Notes: generated by a model from the sequence alone, not told the origin. DNA of 64,000 nucleotides from Enterobacteriaceae bacterium (GCA_031261005.1 JAISKF010000032.1:1-64000), one strand, 5' to 3'; positions 19,471 to 32,686 are shown, counted from the first letter of the stretch. Numbers and translations: made by a program.

Positions 19471-22400
19471 TGACTATTCTCTCCCTTAGGTTGACGTAAT
19501 ATTTCATTAACGACAGGGTGTTCTATGTTTCCGTCAATTGTATAACGGATCAGCGAAATTTTATCCCAAAGCGGTGACAATAACTGACTGGCAGCTAAAA
19601 CCGCCGCGCCTGCAATCGGATTAACTATTAACGCAGTCGCTACGCCGACAGTCGCGGAAATTTCCGGTGCAACAACAGCGGTAAGATGCAGTTGTTGTTT
19701 CACTAAATTCACCGAACCATTAATAGCAATATCCGCTGATAAACCATCGATCAGCAGATCGTTCGTGACAGCGATACCATCGGTAAACTTTACATTCCCC
19801 TTGATAGTATCAAAGTAGAAACCCTCTCTAAACATATCACTGAAATCAAATTGCAATTTCCGCAGCAAGGCATCGAAACTCAGCAATCGCAATATCTGTC
19901 CGGTATGCCCGCCGACGTTATCGATTTGCCCTTTACCTAACTTAGCACTCATTTTACCGTTCAGCGTATTAACCATCGGCGACCACGGATCACCGCGCCA
20001 GCTCAGCCCAAAATCAACATCAAACGGCGTATCTTTCAGCGGTGTATACACACCGAAATAGTCCATACTTTTATCTAGTGCCTGACCGGAAAGTTTGCCG
20101 TCAAATCGTGTGGACGATCCGGCAGCAGCTCGCCGCCAATCCGCACTATAAGTGAGTTTGCTATTACCGGTATCAATCAAACCGTTGGTTAACGTCAAGC
20201 GATCCGGCTCAGTATGAAACACCAAATCACCCTGCATAATGCCTAAACGCTGCCCCATCACCCAGCACGCTTTACAGCGCAAATTTATCGCAGGTAACTT
20301 ACTGAAATTAATAGCAGAAGAAGTTGAGTGCGTTTGTTTGCTGCCCATATCAGCTTTATGGTCAGCCGCAGCAACTTTTGTACCTAACAATTTTTCACTT
20401 TTTGGATTGAAATAGAGATAATTAATATCAGCCAGCCATGCCTGATTAGCGCGAACATTTACCTGTGCGTCAATTTCTTTGCCTTTTACGGCAACTTTCA
20501 TCTCATTAGAATGATTATCAATATTAACGCTGATGTCATGCCAGAACTGCCCCGCTAAATCGACTTGCGGCGAAGAGAAAAACCAGCGCGGCGGCATAGC
20601 AAATTTACCGCTGACACTTTGTTTACTACTGTCGCTGGCACTGAGTAACGGTGCTAAAACAGTCATTAATTGATCGCCGTTCAACGCCGGAAGCTGAATA
20701 TTCAACCGATCATCAGACGGCAGCGGCGGTATTTTTTTGCTGTTCATCTGCCAGGCAAAACGCGTCAATTGAGTCTGACCGTTAGTGAACTGCCACCGGC
20801 TATTGATTGCCTGATTTCCCGCAATTAATCCATTGAGTTTAAAACCATGCAGATCGCCGCTGGCTTTAAGTTTCACCGGTAATGCTGTTCCGGCTGATTT
20901 CGCTAACGGCGCAGGTAAGCGACTGCTTACTCCGTTAAGATTGCCATCCAAAGCAACATCATATTTCACAGAGCCGCTGACCGGAAGGCTGATCGCCACA
21001 TCACTTTGCCAGTTGGCATTTCCCGAAAATTCAGCAGCGATGTTATCCGGCAGCCACGGCAGTTTTGCTATTGCCCAGTCTCCGTTAACACCAACGTTTA
21101 TTTGATAATCTTTCGCATTTTGATGCGTCGAGAAATGCAGTTTAACCGGTTGATCAAACCACTCAGCACTAAGCGGTTCACTGACAAGTGTGCCATTATC
21201 AAAACTAAATGTACCGCTGACTTTTTCCATTTTTGAATCAATTGGCTTGATATACAAATGGTTATCTTTTAGCGTGACAGTCCCTTTAGCGACAGCATTT
21301 TTACCATCCAGCGGTATATCCAATTGTAAGCGCCCGCTAACGTCACCGCTCACTTCCAGACTGTCCAGTGCCGCACCGACGGAATGCTGCAACGGGGAAT
21401 TATTCAGATAATCCTGCACATCGAAACCGTCGCCGCGAACATCAGCCTCAACCGTTAGCTGCTTTTTAGCATAATTTGCAATAATTGCGTCAATATTACT
21501 GCCATCGACATTACCCAATTTCGCCGTCGGCGCGTGCATCCACAAACCGTCATTGATGAAGTCGAGATCAATGGTCATTTGGGTTAACGCCTGCCAGGTT
21601 GGTTGGAACTTAAATGTGGTGTTTTTCAACGGCGCATAAATTTCAAACAAACCATCTTTATTTGGATAAGGAAATTTATGCGGATTACCAGAGAAAATCA
21701 GGGTTGCATCGCCTGCGGACTGTCCGGCAATAATTGCCGAAGAGAGATAATCCACCAGCGTTTTACCCATAAAAGGCTCAGGAAAATAGCGCCACGCATC
21801 ACCGGCGTCGGAAACACGAATCCCAGCGAGAATACTCAGCCACGGCTGTTCGCCCTCTGGCATGGTGAAATCAAAACTGCCATTTGCCCATAGCGATTTT
21901 GCCTGTACATCAATGCTATCGCTCCATAAACGGAACTGCTGTTGATTATTGATCCAGTTAACGGTGGCGTTAGCTTGACTGACTTCCAGCGGTGCGCGGA
22001 ACATATCACTATACGGCAACGTACTCTGATTTAGCGCTACGCTAAGTGAACCGCTGCTCAGACTGCCATTAACAGAACCATCGGTATGATTGCTGCCTGG
22101 AATACGTTTCCATGCTTGCCAACTGGCATTTGTCCACGCACCTTGAAAACGAAGTTGTTCCGGTTGTTTAAGCGGAATATCCAGCGCTAACAGAGAAATA
22201 TCGCCATGCGGCTGTAAATTGAACCAAACATTTAAAGCATCTGGCGTGAGAAATTGAAAAATCGGCAGCAGCGGATTAATCAGGTCGAGATTTAAATTCT
22301 CGGCGCGAATACGCAATTGTTCATCAACATCATCGCCGAATACTGATGTTGATTCCGGCTGCCAAAACAGACTTACTCTGCCCTTTTGCCATGCGATACC

Positions 22401-23321
22401 ATCGGTTTTTAAATTCAGCGCAGGAACATCAAGCCGCCAGCCGTTTGGCTGCTTGCTCATCTTTAGCGTCAGATTATCAACATCTAACTGATGCGGCGAG
22501 TCGCCATTATGCCAGTTAGCATTTCCGCGGCTAAGCAACAAATCGCCGCCGTCAATTTCACCATTTTTCAGATATAGCCATGAAGCAAGACTGAATTGGG
22601 CATCATCAAAACCAGAATTAGATTTAAACCACTGGCTTAACCACGGCAGCATATTTACATCATCAGCCTGTAGATAAACAGTGCCGCTGTCCATCAGCGC
22701 TTTTTCATCACGCAGATCGAGCCGTATTTGCACTAACCCCTGCGAACCTTTAGCGGTCAAAGCATTGACCACGCCCTCAGCTCGATGCCGGTTTTTACTG
22801 TTAATCCATGTTAAATGCGGAATATCCAGCGTGACACGCTCACCCGATAAACCAATAAAAGAAATCTGGCTATTTTGCAGCGAAAACTGGTCAAATTGCT
22901 TGAGGAAAATATTTTCAAGCATGGACGCTTGTGCAGCATCATCACGCTGCTTTTCCTCACCCGCGTTATAGTTCAGATCGCCTTTTACCTGATAAAAGGT
23001 GAGATCACGAAACTGCCAGCGCAGATGCAGCAGAGAATCCCAGACATCAAGCGCAATCGCTACGCGGGAAATAGTCACTTTTCCCATTGCGCTATTTAAC
23101 GTAATGTCGCGTAATTCAAACTCAGGACCGAAAATCGCCCATTTGCCATTCATATAGCCGATTTCAGTAGGAATTCCAGTGAAATAAACGACCTTATCAA
23201 GAATAGACTGACGATATTCATTGATATGAGGCAAAGCAAGACGTAAGCCACCAACAGCCAGTGTCAACGGCACTAACAGCGCAATCACTATTTTTAACAG
23301 TATGCGGCTTGTTCGTCTCAT
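19467..23321 (-). CDS. yhdP: AsmA-like intermembrane lipid-transport protein YhdP
   Basis: YhdP is a very long inner-membrane-anchored periplasmic protein of the AsmA-like/TamB group. With TamB and YdbH it moves phospholipids to the outer membrane and affects its barrier. It has 1284 residues (E. coli 1266). An N-terminal membrane segment (about 7-27) is followed by a long beta-rich body with DUF3971 and AsmA-like C-terminal regions (GKGQIDNVGGHTGQILRLLS; VAPEISATVG). It lies in the order rng-yhdP-nit-tldD. Confidence 0.94.
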   Translation of the reverse strand: MRRTSRILLKIVIALLVPLTLAVGGLRLALPHINEYRQSILDKVVYFTGIPTEIGYMNGKWAIFGPEFELRDITLNSAMGKVTISRVAIALDVWDSLLHLRWQFRDLTFYQVKGDLNYNAGEEKQRDDAAQASMLENIFLKQFDQFSLQNSQISFIGLSGERVTLDIPHLTWINSKNRHRAEGVVNALTAKGSQGLVQIRLDLRDEKALMDSGTVYLQADDVNMLPWLSQWFKSNSGFDDAQFSLASWLYLKNGEIDGGDLLLSRGNANWHNGDSPHQLDVDNLTLKMSKQPNGWRLDVPALNLKTDGIAWQKGRVSLFWQPESTSVFGDDVDEQLRIRAENLNLDLINPLLPIFQFLTPDALNVWFNLQPHGDISLLALDIPLKQPEQLRFQGAWTNASWQAWKRIPGSNHTDGSVNGSLSSGSLSVALNQSTLPYSDMFRAPLEVSQANATVNWINNQQQFRLWSDSIDVQAKSLWANGSFDFTMPEGEQPWLSILAGIRVSDAGDAWRYFPEPFMGKTLVDYLSSAIIAGQSAGDATLIFSGNPHKFPYPNKDGLFEIYAPLKNTTFKFQPTWQALTQMTIDLDFINDGLWMHAPTAKLGNVDGSNIDAIIANYAKKQLTVEADVRGDGFDVQDYLNNSPLQHSVGAALDSLEVSGDVSGRLQLDIPLDGKNAVAKGTVTLKDNHLYIKPIDSKMEKVSGTFSFDNGTLVSEPLSAEWFDQPVKLHFSTHQNAKDYQINVGVNGDWAIAKLPWLPDNIAAEFSGNANWQSDVAISLPVSGSVKYDVALDGNLNGVSSRLPAPLAKSAGTALPVKLKASGDLHGFKLNGLIAGNQAINSRWQFTNGQTQLTRFAWQMNSKKIPPLPSDDRLNIQLPALNGDQLMTVLAPLLSASDSSKQSVSGKFAMPPRWFFSSPQVDLAGQFWHDISVNIDNHSNEMKVAVKGKEIDAQVNVRANQAWLADINYLYFNPKSEKLLGTKVAAADHKADMGSKQTHSTSSAINFSKLPAINLRCKACWVMGQRLGIMQGDLVFHTEPDRLTLTNGLIDTGNSKLTYSADWRRAAAGSSTRFDGKLSGQALDKSMDYFGVYTPLKDTPFDVDFGLSWRGDPWSPMVNTLNGKMSAKLGKGQIDNVGGHTGQILRLLSFDALLRKLQFDFSDMFREGFYFDTIKGNVKFTDGIAVTNDLLIDGLSADIAINGSVNLVKQQLHLTAVVAPEISATVGVATALIVNPIAGAAVLAASQLLSPLWDKISLIRYTIDGNIEHPVVNEILRQPKGENSQ

Positions 23322-23390
23322 CCTTCCTCCTGTTAGCTACTATCCTGTGTATTTTTTTACTTTCGCTACAAATCTATAAATCCATCAAAA

Positions 23391-24860
23391 CTACATCATC
23401 ACCACATCAAACTGCTCGCGGTTATAAAGCGGTTCTATTTGAATTTTAACTTGTTTACCGACAAACAGCTCAACTTCAGCAACAGAGTAAGATTCTTCAC
23501 TTTTCAGCGCGTCGCCGACTGCCGGTGAAGCGTAAACCAAGAAGCGATCAGAGTCATAAGCGTGATGAACGCGCACGATCTCACGCAGAATTTCATAACA
23601 CACGGTTTCGACGGTTTTCACCCGACCGCGCCCGCGACAACTTGGGCATTCACCGCAGAGAACATGCTCTAAACTCTCTCTGGTACGTTTGCGCGTCATC
23701 TCAACTAAACCCAGTACCGAGAAACCATTTACACTGGTTTTTACCCGATCTTTTGCCAGCGCTTGCTCTAAAGAGTGTAAAACGCGGCGGCGATGATCTT
23801 CACTGATCATATCGATAAAATCGATAATAATAATGCCGCCTAAATTGCGTAATCGGAGCTGGCGGGCAATGGCTTGTGTCGCTTCAATATTCGTATTAAA
23901 GATAGTTTCATCGAGATTGCGATGCCCGACAAACGCACCGGTATTAATATCAATGGTGGTCATGGCTTCGGTCTGATCGATAATCAGATAACCGCCGGAC
24001 TTCAACTCCACTTTTCGATCTAATGCCCGCTGAATTTCGTTTTCGACATCATACAGATCGAAAATTGGCTGTTTACCGACATAATGTTCAAGATTTTCCG
24101 TTAGTTGCGGCATAAACTCAGCAGTAAACTCAATCAGAGAATCATAAGTGAGGCGGGAATCAACACGAATCCGATCCAGCGATTCACCGACAAAATCACG
24201 CAGAACACGCTGCGTAAGCGCCAGTTCGCCATACAACATATTCTTCGTGCCGCCGCGACACTTCCGCTCCAGAATTTTACTCCACAATCGTTTGAGAAAA
24301 GCGGCATCTTGAGCCAATTCCTGACCGCAAACTCCGTCAGCCGCAGTACGAATAATAAACCCGCTCATATCGTCGCAATATTCAGCAACAATCTGCTTTA
24401 AGCGTTCGCGTTCCTCTTCACTTTCAATCCGTTGAGAAACGCCGACATGCGATGCACCAGGCATAAACACTAAATAACGAGATGGCAATGTAATGTCGGT
24501 CGTTAAACGCGCGCCTTTAGTACCTAGCGGATCTTTCACCACCTGTACCACAAGATCCTGCCCTTGACGCACCAGTTCAGTAATATCGCGCACATGAAAC
24601 TGCTTTTGTTCATTATCAGCAATACATTCCGTGTGCGGCATGATGTCTGACGCATGCAGAAAAGCCGCTTTATCCAGCCCGATGTCAACAAATGCTGCCT
24701 GCATTCCCGGCAATACCCGACTGACGCGCCCTTTATAAATATTACCCACAATGCCGCGTTTGGATTCGCGATCGATATGGACCTCTTGCAGAATGCCGCC
24801 CTCGATAAAGGCGACCCGCGTTTCTGACGGAGTAACATTTACTAATAATTCCGCAGTCAT
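23391..24860 (-). CDS. rng: Ribonuclease G
   Basis: RNase G is an endoribonuclease of the RNase E family that processes the 16S rRNA 5' end and decays some mRNAs. It has 489 residues. An S1 domain with an [18 protein letters not shown] block lies near 35-125. The catalytic Mg2+ Asp residues are in [12 protein letters not shown] and IIIIDFIDM, and the zinc link [12 protein letters not shown] is near residue 400. Its start overlaps the maf stop by four bases. It belongs to the mreBCD-maf-rng-yhdP run conserved with E. coli. Confidence 0.96.
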   Translation of the reverse strand: MTAELLVNVTPSETRVAFIEGGILQEVHIDRESKRGIVGNIYKGRVSRVLPGMQAAFVDIGLDKAAFLHASDIMPHTECIADNEQKQFHVRDITELVRQGQDLVVQVVKDPLGTKGARLTTDITLPSRYLVFMPGASHVGVSQRIESEEERERLKQIVAEYCDDMSGFIIRTAADGVCGQELAQDAAFLKRLWSKILERKCRGGTKNMLYGELALTQRVLRDFVGESLDRIRVDSRLTYDSLIEFTAEFMPQLTENLEHYVGKQPIFDLYDVENEIQRALDRKVELKSGGYLIIDQTEAMTTIDINTGAFVGHRNLDETIFNTNIEATQAIARQLRLRNLGGIIIIDFIDMISEDHRRRVLHSLEQALAKDRVKTSVNGFSVLGLVEMTRKRTRESLEHVLCGECPSCRGRGRVKTVETVCYEILREIVRVHHAYDSDRFLVYASPAVGDALKSEESYSVAEVELFVGKQVKIQIEPLYNREQFDVVMM

Positions 24861-25465
24861 TTTTGCTCCTTATTTAGGCGATTCGCCTGAGCTGCAAGAA
24901 ATACATTGAGCAACTCACGAGTTTCAACTAAAGGTAAACCAACAACTGCATGATAACTGCCATGAATAGCGCGCACAAACGTACCGCCAACACCTTGAAT
25001 ACCATAAGCACCGGCTTTATCCATCGGTTCACCACTGGCAATATAAGCGTCAATATCTTGATCCGTTAGCTGGCAGAAAATCACATCGGTAGTCACAGAG
25101 CGACACATCACTTCATGTTGATCGGCAAAAGCAATGGCGGTGATCACTTGATGCTGTCTGCCGGATAATGCGCGTAACATTCTGGCGGCATCTTCTTGAT
25201 CTTTTGGCTTTTCCAGTACCAGATTATCCAGCACTACGATGGTATCCGCGCCTAAAACCGGATAATTCTTTGTAGCAACGGCAACGCCTGCTTGTGCCTT
25301 GCTTTGCGCCAGACGGGAAACGTAATCATCTGCCCGTTCGCCGCTCTGCTGCTGTTCTTCAATCTCAGTAACCAGACGTTCAAAAGGGATCTGCAATAAA
25401 GTGAGTAATTCGCGGCGGCGGGGAGAGGCGGAAGCTAAATAAATAGGCGGCATATCAAATCTCAT
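24857..25465 (-). CDS. maf: Maf-family nucleotide pyrophosphatase (YhdE type)
   Basis: Maf proteins hydrolyse dTTP, UTP and modified pyrimidine nucleotides; YhdE is the enterobacterial dTTP/UTP type. It has 202 residues with the motifs [21 protein letters not shown] and [13 protein letters not shown] 25465 overlaps the mreD stop (ATGA); the next ATG, 25453 ([13 protein letters not shown]), is closer to the family N-terminus, so the true start may be four codons later. Confidence 0.93.
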   Translation of the reverse strand: MRFDMPPIYLASASPRRRELLTLLQIPFERLVTEIEEQQQSGERADDYVSRLAQSKAQAGVAVATKNYPVLGADTIVVLDNLVLEKPKDQEDAARMLRALSGRQHQVITAIAFADQHEVMCRSVTTDVIFCQLTDQDIDAYIASGEPMDKAGAYGIQGVGGTFVRAIHGSYHAVVGLPLVETRELLNVFLAAQANRLNKEQK

Positions 25466-25950
25466 CTGACGGCAAGACGCCGACGTAATTTACGCATTAA
25501 TAGAAATATCCACGGCCAGAGCAAACCATTGATCAACGCTTTCCATAAAATTTCTGGTCGGAAAGTCACATTATGAACTAAGAACTCCGCCCAAAAGACC
25601 ACGATGTCCAGCACCAATGAAAACAGCACCACCATCAGTGCTTGCTGCCACAACGCCATATTGCGTAACAATTGACAGCGAAACGCGACAACATAGGCAA
25701 TAATACTCAATGCCAAACCGCGTACACCCAGCGTTGCACCTAAGGTTAAATCCCAAAGCAGACCGAGAATAAACGCCGCGCCAACATTAATGCGATGAGG
25801 CAGCGCCATCACCCAATAGACTAAAATCAGCATCACCCAAGAGGGGCGGAAAAGATAAAGCTCATCTGGCCACGGCATGGTTTGTAATATTAGTGCCAAT
25901 AGAAAAGAGAGGCAGATAACCCAGCGGCCAGAGCTATGATAACTACTCAT
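25462..25950 (-). CDS. mreD: Rod-shape-determining membrane protein MreD
   Basis: MreD is the multi-pass membrane partner of MreC in the elongasome. It has 162 residues (E. coli 162) with five or so hydrophobic segments. [20 protein letters not shown] is the characteristic conserved stretch. It overlaps mreC and maf by four bases each, so translation of mreC-mreD-maf is coupled. Confidence 0.95.
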   Translation of the reverse strand: MSSYHSSGRWVICLSFLLALILQTMPWPDELYLFRPSWVMLILVYWVMALPHRINVGAAFILGLLWDLTLGATLGVRGLALSIIAYVVAFRCQLLRNMALWQQALMVVLFSLVLDIVVFWAEFLVHNVTFRPEILWKALINGLLWPWIFLLMRKLRRRLAVR

Positions 25951-27116
25951 TGCTGACTCCGAACTGCGGGCGCTATCGCCTCCGTTGTGGTTGCTGGCAC
26001 GGCTGGCGGTGTTGCTGCGGTTGTTGGTCTAACTGCTGCGTTTGGCTTATTCGCTGCGGGTTTTGTTGTCGCTGGTTTTGTTGTTGCAGATCTTGTCGCC
26101 GCCGCTGGCTTAGTTACTGCGGCGGACGCCGGTTTGTTCGGTGTCGCAGTGTTACCTGAATCAGGTGCCGCAGCACCAGCAATAGGCGGAACAGGGTGCG
26201 TCGTTTCCGGCGGCAATACCTGCGGCATCATTTGACGTAAGCGCTCTTTGGCAATCCGCCGCACTTCTTCTGATGGCAATGGCTGCGGATCATTACGCTC
26301 ACTTGGCCATAACAGTAATAAGTAGCGTAAACGCTGTAAGGTGACAGTTGGGTGAGCCTGAATAACAGTATAAGCGCGCTGATCATCAATGGTGACTGAC
26401 GAAACAACCGCTACCGGATAACCCTCAGGAAAGCGCCCGCCTAAACCGGAAGTGAGCAGCACATCACCAACGCGAATATCAGTGTCACGCGGCAGATACT
26501 CTAGCTGTAAATCTTCAGTACAGCCGGAACCAATGGCGATCACGCGAATATCGTTACGCAAAACCTGAACAGGCAAAGAGTGGGAAGTATCACAAATCAG
26601 CAGGACACGGCTGGTATTTCTGGCAACGGTAACAACTTGCCCCACCACGCCGCGATCATTAATCACAGGCTGACCTTCATACACGCCATCCTGAAAGCCT
26701 TTGTCAATAACCACTTGATAGCTGTAAGGATCTGACTCGGTAGAAAGTACTTGCGTAATCATTTTGTGTTCATCGCCGCGCAGCGGTGAACCAAGTAATT
26801 CGCGTAAACGGTTATTCTCTTGTTTAAGTTGGGCAAGCAATTCCAAATCGCTATTTTTCATCAGCAATTCATCACGCAGGATCGCGTTTTGCTTTTGCAG
26901 TTCTTCATGCGAAACAAAGGAACTGGAGATGCTGTCCAGCATATCGCGCGGCGCATTAGCCACGAAGAAGAAAGGACTAATCGCAGTATCTAAGTAGCTA
27001 CGTACTTTAGAAAAAAGACTCAGTCGGCTATCGGCAACAATTAGTACAATAGCAAGAGCAACAGCCAAAAAAAGGCGGAGTTGCAGGGATGGCCCCCGAC
27101 TAAAAATAGGCTTCAT
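25947..27116 (-). CDS. mreC: Rod-shape-determining protein MreC
   Basis: MreC is a bitopic periplasmic scaffold that activates PBP2-RodA. It has 389 residues from the start [15 protein letters not shown], which matches E. coli; a frame from 27125 adds three. A membrane anchor (about 12-30) is followed by a coiled coil (about 68-115, [16 protein letters not shown]) and the double beta-barrel domain (to about 285). The tail, about residues 300-389, is rich in Ala, Pro and Thr, with repeated KPA-type units. It is longer and more repetitive than the E. coli tail. Confidence 0.95.
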   Translation of the reverse strand: MKPIFSRGPSLQLRLFLAVALAIVLIVADSRLSLFSKVRSYLDTAISPFFFVANAPRDMLDSISSSFVSHEELQKQNAILRDELLMKNSDLELLAQLKQENNRLRELLGSPLRGDEHKMITQVLSTESDPYSYQVVIDKGFQDGVYEGQPVINDRGVVGQVVTVARNTSRVLLICDTSHSLPVQVLRNDIRVIAIGSGCTEDLQLEYLPRDTDIRVGDVLLTSGLGGRFPEGYPVAVVSSVTIDDQRAYTVIQAHPTVTLQRLRYLLLLWPSERNDPQPLPSEEVRRIAKERLRQMMPQVLPPETTHPVPPIAGAAAPDSGNTATPNKPASAAVTKPAAATRSATTKPATTKPAANKPNAAVRPTTAATPPAVPATTTEAIAPAVRSQQ

Positions 27117-27322
27117 AAATCGCATTATCCTTGTCGATAATAAGGGCTTTTCGCAGGGACAACTTAATTTCTATCTGTACTTACCTGTCATCTTTTAAGT
27201 TGACGGGTATACACTACAGCAACGCTCCGTGAGGCAAAACTGGCAGGCTTCAAAGAAAAACAGTAAAGCCTAAAAACCAGCGATAACTCAAAGAGCGTTA
27301 ACTGTTAGAGAACAAAATGAAA

Positions 27323-28877
<1,555 letters not shown>

Positions 28878-29858
28878 ATGATTAAAGCTCTCGTTCTTGA
28901 ACAGCAAGATGGAAAAACGCAGGCATCAGTACAGAATATTTCCAGCAGTCAGCTTCCCGCCGAAGATGTCACCGTTGATATAAAGTGGTCAAGTATCAAT
29001 TATAAAGATGCACTGGCGATCACGGGTAAAGGTAAAATTATTCGTCAGTTTCCGATGGTACCGGGCATTGATTTCGCTGGTATTGTCAGCGCCAGTGCTG
29101 ATCCGCGTTTTCATGTCGGGCAAAATGTTCTGCTCACTGGTTGGGGCGTGGGTGAAACCCATTGGGGCGGACTGGCAGAACAAGCCCATGTTAACGGCGA
29201 CTGGTTAGTTCCATTACCGCAAGGGCTAGAGGCGCGTAATGCCATGATTATTGGCACAGCAGGATTAACCGCCATGCTGTGCGTGATGGCGCTGGAAGAA
29301 GGCGGCGTGACACCAGAAAGCGGTGAAGTACTGGTAACCGGTGCCAGCGGCGGCGTCGGCAGTACCGCTGTTGCTCTGCTGCATCAACTGGGGTATCAGG
29401 TAGCTGCGGTGAGCGGTCGCCAACAAAATGCCGAATATTTGCTGTCACTCGGTGCGAAATATGTCATTGAAAGAAACAGTTTCAGCGATGCCGCAAAACC
29501 ATTAGAAAAACAATCTTGGGCTGGCGTTGTCGATGTCGTCGGCGGCGATCTGCTGGCAAAAGTTATCGCTCAAACCAATTACGGCGGCACCGTAGCCGCT
29601 TGCGGATTAGCGGGCGGATACCAACTGCCGACAACCGTAATGCCATTTATCCTGCGTAATGTGCGTTTGCAAGGTGTTGATTCAGTGATGATCCCAACCG
29701 AACGCCGAGTTGCTGCATGGCAGCGTTTAACTGAATTATTGCCGGAACGTTTCTATCAACTCGCGACCAGCGAAATCACATTGGAACAAGCACCGCAAAT
29801 AGCGGCTGATTTGCTCAATGGCAAAGTCACCGGACGAGTTTTAGTTAATCTTCGTTGA
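28878..29858 (+). CDS. acuI: Acrylyl-CoA reductase (NADPH) AcuI/YhdH
   Basis: A medium-chain dehydrogenase/reductase of the YhdH group, which reduces the toxic electrophile acryloyl-CoA to propionyl-CoA with NADPH. It has 326 residues. The nucleotide-binding motif is TGASGGVGSTAVALLHQLG, and the N-terminal VDIKWSSINYKDALAITGKG block is typical of zinc-free family members. It is preceded by a strong AGGAG site. In E. coli it likewise sits next to the accBC region. Confidence 0.92.
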   Translation: MIKALVLEQQDGKTQASVQNISSSQLPAEDVTVDIKWSSINYKDALAITGKGKIIRQFPMVPGIDFAGIVSASADPRFHVGQNVLLTGWGVGETHWGGLAEQAHVNGDWLVPLPQGLEARNAMIIGTAGLTAMLCVMALEEGGVTPESGEVLVTGASGGVGSTAVALLHQLGYQVAAVSGRQQNAEYLLSLGAKYVIERNSFSDAAKPLEKQSWAGVVDVVGGDLLAKVIAQTNYGGTVAACGLAGGYQLPTTVMPFILRNVRLQGVDSVMIPTERRVAAWQRLTELLPERFYQLATSEITLEQAPQIAADLLNGKVTGRVLVNLR

Positions 29859-29870
29859 TATACCTAAAAA

Positions 29871-29903
29871 CTTTCGAGATGCGGGAAGCCTGCATCTCGA
29901 AAG
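29871..29903. terminator. Perfect 12-bp hairpin after acuI
   Basis: CTTTCGAGATGC and GCATCTCGAAAG flank a nine-base loop 12 bases past the acuI stop. It has no T tract on the plus strand (ATAACAGG follows). On the minus strand it runs into TTTTTAGG. It may end acuI transcription weakly, or be an independent small repeat: TTTGAGATGCAGG at about 51696 resembles one arm. Confidence 0.5.
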
Positions 29904-30185
29904 ATAACAGGGATAAAGACAGAAAACTCCATTATCTGGCGTCAAAAAATAAATTAATCTAAGAATTTTCTATCCGCCGATAGCTTATGCCATAAGGCTT
30001 TAACGCGAATCACCCACACATCTTCGCAGACAAGACCAGTAAAAAGCTGCTAATTTCGGCGAAATATATATAATGACGCACTTTTACCCTCGGATGGACG
30101 CAATTACACAAGAAGAATCGTGACAATTGACGAACATCAGGTTATTTTTAGCGATTACTGTTTTATTGCCGGAGATGTCAGCATA

Positions 30186-30629
30186 ATGACGAAGAAAGCG
30201 CACATTTTGCTATTAAATGGTCCTAACCTAAATCTATTAGGAACGCGGGAACCGGAGAAATACGGTCACACCACGTTAGCCGACATCATTCAAAAGCTAG
30301 AACAAGAGACGCAGCATTTGGGGATTGATTTTTCCCATCTGCAATCCAATGCTGAACACGTGATTATTGATGCTATTCATCAAGCACGCGGCAATATTGA
30401 TTTTATCCTGATTAATCCGGCAGCATTTACCCACACCAGTGTGGCAATTCGTGATGCACTGCTGGCTGTCAGTATCCCTTTTATTGAAATTCATCTGTCT
30501 AACGTCCATGCACGCGAGCCTTTTAGACACCACTCTTATCTGTCGGATATTGCAGTAGGTGTTATTTGCGGTCTTGGTGCGGACGGTTACGACTTTGCCT
30601 TGCAAGCAGCGGTTCGCCGCCTGCAATAA
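30186..30629 (+). CDS. aroQ: Type II 3-dehydroquinate dehydratase AroQ
   Basis: AroQ dehydrates 3-dehydroquinate to 3-dehydroshikimate in the shikimate pathway. It has 147 residues. It shows [18 protein letters not shown] with the catalytic Tyr, [11 protein letters not shown], and [15 protein letters not shown] with the catalytic His. The ATG at 30186 gives the family N-terminus; a frame from 30120 adds 22 residues that match nothing. GGAG lies 11 bases upstream. It precedes accB-accC, a frequent gammaproteobacterial arrangement. Confidence 0.95.
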   Translation: MTKKAHILLLNGPNLNLLGTREPEKYGHTTLADIIQKLEQETQHLGIDFSHLQSNAEHVIIDAIHQARGNIDFILINPAAFTHTSVAIRDALLAVSIPFIEIHLSNVHAREPFRHHSYLSDIAVGVICGLGADGYDFALQAAVRRLQ

Positions 30630-30681
30630 TTATATTTATCTATATTTTTCCATCTAAACAAGAGAGTACGGAATCATACCT

Positions 30682-31137
30682 ATGGATATTCGTAAAATTA
30701 AAAAACTGATCGAATTAGTTGAAGAATCTGGCATTAATGAGCTGGAAATCTCAGAAGGCGAAGAGTCAGTTCGTATCAGCCGCGGTCCAGTTGCAGGCAG
30801 CTATGCTGCACCAGTACAACAATATGCACTACCTCAAGCTCCGGCTGCACAGCCAGCACCAGCGGCAGCCGCACCTGTTGAAGCAGCACCGGAAGTTATC
30901 AGCGGTCACATCGTGCGTTCTCCAATGGTAGGAACTTTCTACCGCACGCCAAGCCCTGATGCAAAAGCATTTATTGAAGTGGGTCAAACTGTTTCTGTCG
31001 GCGATACCTTATGTATCGTTGAAGCGATGAAAATGATGAACCAAATCGAAGCTGATAAATCAGGCGTAGTTAAAGCGATCCTGTTAGAAAGCGGTCAGCC
31101 GGTAGAATTTGACGAGCCGCTAGTCATCATTGAATAA
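30682..31137 (+). CDS. accB: Biotin carboxyl carrier protein AccB
   Basis: AccB carries biotin in acetyl-CoA carboxylase, the first step of fatty acid synthesis. It has 151 residues. An N-terminal domain ([20 protein letters not shown]) is followed by an Ala/Pro-rich linker (about 40-70) and a biotinyl domain with the modified Lys in EAMKMMN near residue 117. accC follows after 11 bases, as one operon. Confidence 0.97.
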   Translation: MDIRKIKKLIELVEESGINELEISEGEESVRISRGPVAGSYAAPVQQYALPQAPAAQPAPAAAAPVEAAPEVISGHIVRSPMVGTFYRTPSPDAKAFIEVGQTVSVGDTLCIVEAMKMMNQIEADKSGVVKAILLESGQPVEFDEPLVIIE

Positions 31138-31148
31138 CGAGGCGAGCT

Positions 31149-32516
31149 ATGTCTAAAAAAATGGACAAAATCGAAAAAGTGGTCATCGCTAACCGCGGTG
31201 AAATCGCGTTGCGTATCCTGCGTGCTTGTAAAGAGCTGGGAATCAAAACAGTAGCGGTTCACTCTAGCGCTGACCGCGATTTAAAACACGTATTGTTGGC
31301 AGATGAAACCGTTTGTATCGGTCCTGCTCAATCAGTGAAAAGTTATCTGAATGTTCCGGCGATTATTGCTGCGGCAGAGATCACCGGTGCGGACGCTATC
31401 CACCCTGGTTATGGTTTTCTGTCTGAAAATGCGGATTTTGCGGAACAAATAGAACGCTCTGGCTTTATTTTTATCGGTCCGAAAGCGGATACGATCCGCA
31501 TGATGGGTGATAAAGTTTCAGCTATCGCTGCCATGAAACAAGCGGGTGTGCCTTGCGTTCCGGGTTCTGATGGTCCATTAGATGATGATATGGACAGAAA
31601 CCGTGAACTGGCGAAACGCATTGGTTATCCGGTGATTATCAAAGCATCTGGCGGCGGCGGCGGTCGCGGTATGCGTGTTGTACGCAACGACAAAGATCTG
31701 GCGGAATCCATCGCCATGACGCGCGCAGAAGCCAAAGCCGCGTTTAATAATGATATGGTGTACATGGAAAAATTCCTTGAAAATCCACGTCATATCGAAA
31801 TTCAGATCATGGCTGACGGTCAGGGACATGCGGTTTATCTGGCAGAACGCGACTGCTCAATGCAGCGCCGTCACCAGAAAGTCGTGGAAGAAGCTCCAGC
31901 ACCAGGTATTACTGAAGAAGTACGCCGTAATATCGGTGAACGCTGTACCAAAGCCTGTATCGAAATTGGTTATCGCGGTGCCGGTACTTTTGAATTCTTG
32001 TATGAAAACGGTGATTTCTACTTTATTGAGATGAACACCCGTATTCAGGTAGAACATCCGGTGACAGAATTAATCACTGGCGTTGATCTGATCAAAGAAC
32101 AATTGCGCGTCGCTGATGGTCAAAAACTGTCGCTCAAGCAAAAAGATATTCAAGTTCATGGTCATGCGATTGAATGCCGTATTAATGCCGAAGATCCTGA
32201 TAATTTCCTGCCATCTCCGGGCAAAATTACTCGTTTCCACGCGCCGGGCGGTTTTGGTATCCGTTGGGAATCACATATTTATGCCGGTTATTCTGTACCG
32301 CCATATTATGATTCCATGATCGGTAAACTGATCGCTTATGGTGAAACCCGTGAAGTCGCTATTTCCCGCATGAAAAATGCGCTGGCTGAACTGATCATTG
32401 ATGGCATAAAAACCAACGTGAGCTTGCAAGTCCGCATTATGAATGACAAAGGGTTTGAAAAAGGCGGCACTAACATTCACTATCTGGAAAAAATGCTGGG
32501 GCTGCAAGAGAAGTAA
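31149..32516 (+). CDS. accC: Biotin carboxylase AccC
   Basis: AccC carboxylates the biotin on AccB using ATP and bicarbonate. It has 455 residues. The ATP-grasp motif is [13 protein letters not shown], with [19 protein letters not shown] and [15 protein letters not shown] for metal and bicarbonate binding. The start ATG 31149 has a GAGG site; an in-frame ATG at 31161 would give a product nearer the E. coli length (449). Confidence 0.97.
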   Translation: MSKKMDKIEKVVIANRGEIALRILRACKELGIKTVAVHSSADRDLKHVLLADETVCIGPAQSVKSYLNVPAIIAAAEITGADAIHPGYGFLSENADFAEQIERSGFIFIGPKADTIRMMGDKVSAIAAMKQAGVPCVPGSDGPLDDDMDRNRELAKRIGYPVIIKASGGGGGRGMRVVRNDKDLAESIAMTRAEAKAAFNNDMVYMEKFLENPRHIEIQIMADGQGHAVYLAERDCSMQRRHQKVVEEAPAPGITEEVRRNIGERCTKACIEIGYRGAGTFEFLYENGDFYFIEMNTRIQVEHPVTELITGVDLIKEQLRVADGQKLSLKQKDIQVHGHAIECRINAEDPDNFLPSPGKITRFHAPGGFGIRWESHIYAGYSVPPYYDSMIGKLIAYGETREVAISRMKNALAELIIDGIKTNVSLQVRIMNDKGFEKGGTNIHYLEKMLGLQEK

Positions 32517-32539
32517 TTTTCTCCTAATGTATCAAGCAT

Positions 32540-32682
32540 TATACCCTAAATAATTCGAGTTGCATTGAGGCGGCAAGTGAGCGAGTCCCGATGAGCTTAG
32601 TAAACTAAGTGATTCGGGTGAGCGAATGCAGTCAACTGTTTATTAATAAGAACAAGATGCAGCTTGAAGTATGACGGGTATA
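32540..32682. repeat. ERIC element (enterobacterial repetitive intergenic consensus)
   Basis: The sequence begins TATACCCTAAATAATTCGAG and ends ATGACGGGTATA. The centre is the ERIC palindrome (GTCCCGATGAGCTTAGTAAA; CTAAGTGATTCGGGTGAGCG), close to the consensus GTGACTGGGGTGAGCG. ERICs are about 127-bp imperfect palindromes of enterobacteria and some vibrios. This one sits just after accC, between the stop and the operon's terminator. Confidence 0.9.
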
Positions 32683-32686
32683 TACC

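Noticed and set aside
25950..26235. Plus-strand frames rich in Cys/Arg or Ala/Val opposite mreC
   Set aside because: They arise from the Ala/Pro/Thr-repeat tail of mreC read in reverse; no independent signal.
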